A stretch of 5,184 bases of DNA from Acholeplasmatales bacterium (GTDB lineage Bacteria; Bacillota_I; Bacilli_A; Acholeplasmatales; Anaeroplasmataceae), in assembly GCA_016282815.1 (NCBI GenBank), contig JAEELU010000113.1:1-5184 (forward strand), read 5' to 3'. Made by a program: the position numbers and the translations under genes. This document shows, piece after piece, positions 4,335 through 5,184 of the stretch; the stretch's first letter is position 1, and each line of letters opens with the position of its first letter. Below the pieces are notes generated by a model, which saw nothing but the letters and a program-made list of their open reading frames with translations, was not told where the DNA came from and searched no databases.

Positions 4335-5184
4335 ATGGATAAGGACTTCCCAATAGATGAGCTGTTATATTTATATGATAATATTGTTTACGATGTGAAT
4401 TTATCGAAGAAAAAAATAGAATTCGTCACTAGAAGGGATAGGACATTAGGTAAGGATCTAGATTATTCTGATTTTGCCGATCTATTTTTATCTACGCTTA
4501 AAATAATACCATCATCAAAGGAAAAGTTTGTTAGATTTTTGAATAACCTTAATCCAGCTAACGCCCCATTTGAGCTACCTGTAGAATACATTGCTGATAA
4601 TGGTGCACCTGTTAGGGTTACATATAAAGGCTATAGATATTCAAACGATAATGTATTATTTACCGCTACTATCGTAGATGATTCACATAACGAGGAGCTA
4701 GATCCTCTTACTAGAGCTTATTCAAAAAGCTTTATTGTCGAAAAAATCAAGGAAGCTATTGATAGCAAACGTCAATTCAGCTTGATGATACTAGATATTG
4801 ATAACTTCAAGCTATTTAATGATTCATATGGTCATATGTTTGGAGATATTGTATTAGTCGAAACTGCAGCGGCTGTTAATTCAGTAATTGGAGATAATGG
4901 ATTCATATCTCGTATTGGTGGAGATGAATTCCTAGTTTTATATTATGTTGATAACAATTATGATGATGTTCACCTCGCATGTAAAACTATAAGAGATTCT
5001 ATAACAGAATTATCAAAGAATAATGTTAAGCAGGCTGAGATCACTGCTACTGTTGGTTGTTCTTCATACCCTAAGGACGGAGATAGCTACGAGGTGTTAT
5101 TTAGAAAGGCTGATAAAGCATTATATCGTGGAAAGAAAAAGGGTAGAAACTGCTTTATAATTTACTCAGTGGAAAAATGTGGTC
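4335..5184 (+). CDS. GGDEF diguanylate cyclase with N-terminal PAS-like region (3' end outside window)
   Basis: The open frame runs from ATG 4335 to the window edge (283 residues, no stop). Residues 122-276 are a GGDEF domain: LDPLTRAYSK (122-131; family DPLTxLxN), MILDIDNFKLFNDSYGH (151-167) with the metal- and substrate-binding region, an intact catalytic GGDEF (195-199), and the closing ADKALYRGKKKGRN (259-272). Such domains condense two GTP into the second messenger cyclic di-GMP. The RxxD inhibitory I-site, expected just before GGDEF, is absent (that stretch reads GDNG), so product feedback through it is not expected. Residues about 15-117 resemble a PAS fold ending in TIVDDS; this is a weak match by eye. 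No signal peptide or membrane segment is seen, so it is probably cytosolic. GGTGA (4326-4330) serves as ribosome-binding site, 4 nt before the ATG. A further domain such as EAL could follow beyond residue 283. Confidence 0.93.
   Translation, partial: MDKDFPIDELLYLYDNIVYDVNLSKKKIEFVTRRDRTLGKDLDYSDFADLFLSTLKIIPSSKEKFVRFLNNLNPANAPFELPVEYIADNGAPVRVTYKGYRYSNDNVLFTATIVDDSHNEELDPLTRAYSKSFIVEKIKEAIDSKRQFSLMILDIDNFKLFNDSYGHMFGDIVLVETAAAVNSVIGDNGFISRIGGDEFLVLYYVDNNYDDVHLACKTIRDSITELSKNNVKQAEITATVGCSSYPKDGDSYEVLFRKADKALYRGKKKGRNCFIIYSVEKCG

Overview
The window looks like chromosomal DNA from a low-GC, Gram-positive-type bacterium (Bacillota, possibly an Erysipelotrichia- or Mollicutes-related lineage). 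The evidence is the strongly AT-rich composition, purine-rich AGGAG ribosome-binding sites, textbook sigma-A promoters, an rRNA leader with the Firmicutes-style boxA core, and a 16S start that reads GGATTAACG. The genes use the standard code: TGA acts as a stop, in an ATGA overlap. The lineage call is inference, because only about 35 bases of 16S rRNA are present.

Left end (1-390, minus strand): this is the start of an rRNA operon, reading leftwards out of the window. An AT-rich upstream element and a consensus promoter (TTGACA, 16 bp, TATAAT, extended -10) drive tRNA-Tyr(GTA) with an encoded CCA. A leader of about 115 nt follows, with a hairpin and a boxA-like element, and then the 5' end of 16S rRNA. 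A rho-independent terminator at 355-390 insulates the rRNA promoter from the protein operon behind it.

Centre (400-4182, minus strand): a tight four-gene operon in the order M42 metallopeptidase, mnmG, rsmG, DUF951 small protein. Spacings are 11 nt, 2 nt and a 4-nt ATGA overlap, and each downstream ribosome-binding site lies at or inside the 3' end of the preceding gene. MnmG modifies the wobble uridine of tRNAs and RsmG methylates 16S rRNA, so the operon is largely a translation-machinery unit that runs directly towards the rRNA operon. The M42 peptidase as first gene is the less usual element, since mnmE is the common upstream neighbour of mnmG. Two ribosome-binding sites argue for starts internal to the longest reading frames: mnmG at 3133 and the peptidase at 4182.

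Right end (4183-5184): a 152-bp divergent intergenic region carries a near-consensus promoter on the plus strand and a weaker extended -10 promoter on the minus strand. The -10 element of each overlaps a small AT-rich inverted repeat. The plus-strand gene is a GGDEF diguanylate cyclase with an N-terminal PAS-like region and is cut off by the window edge.

I found no mobile element, CRISPR array, toxin-antitoxin or defence module. The window is mostly core housekeeping DNA. The points worth a second look are organisational: tRNA-Tyr leading an rRNA operon, the peptidase-led mnmG operon, and the divergent diguanylate cyclase.
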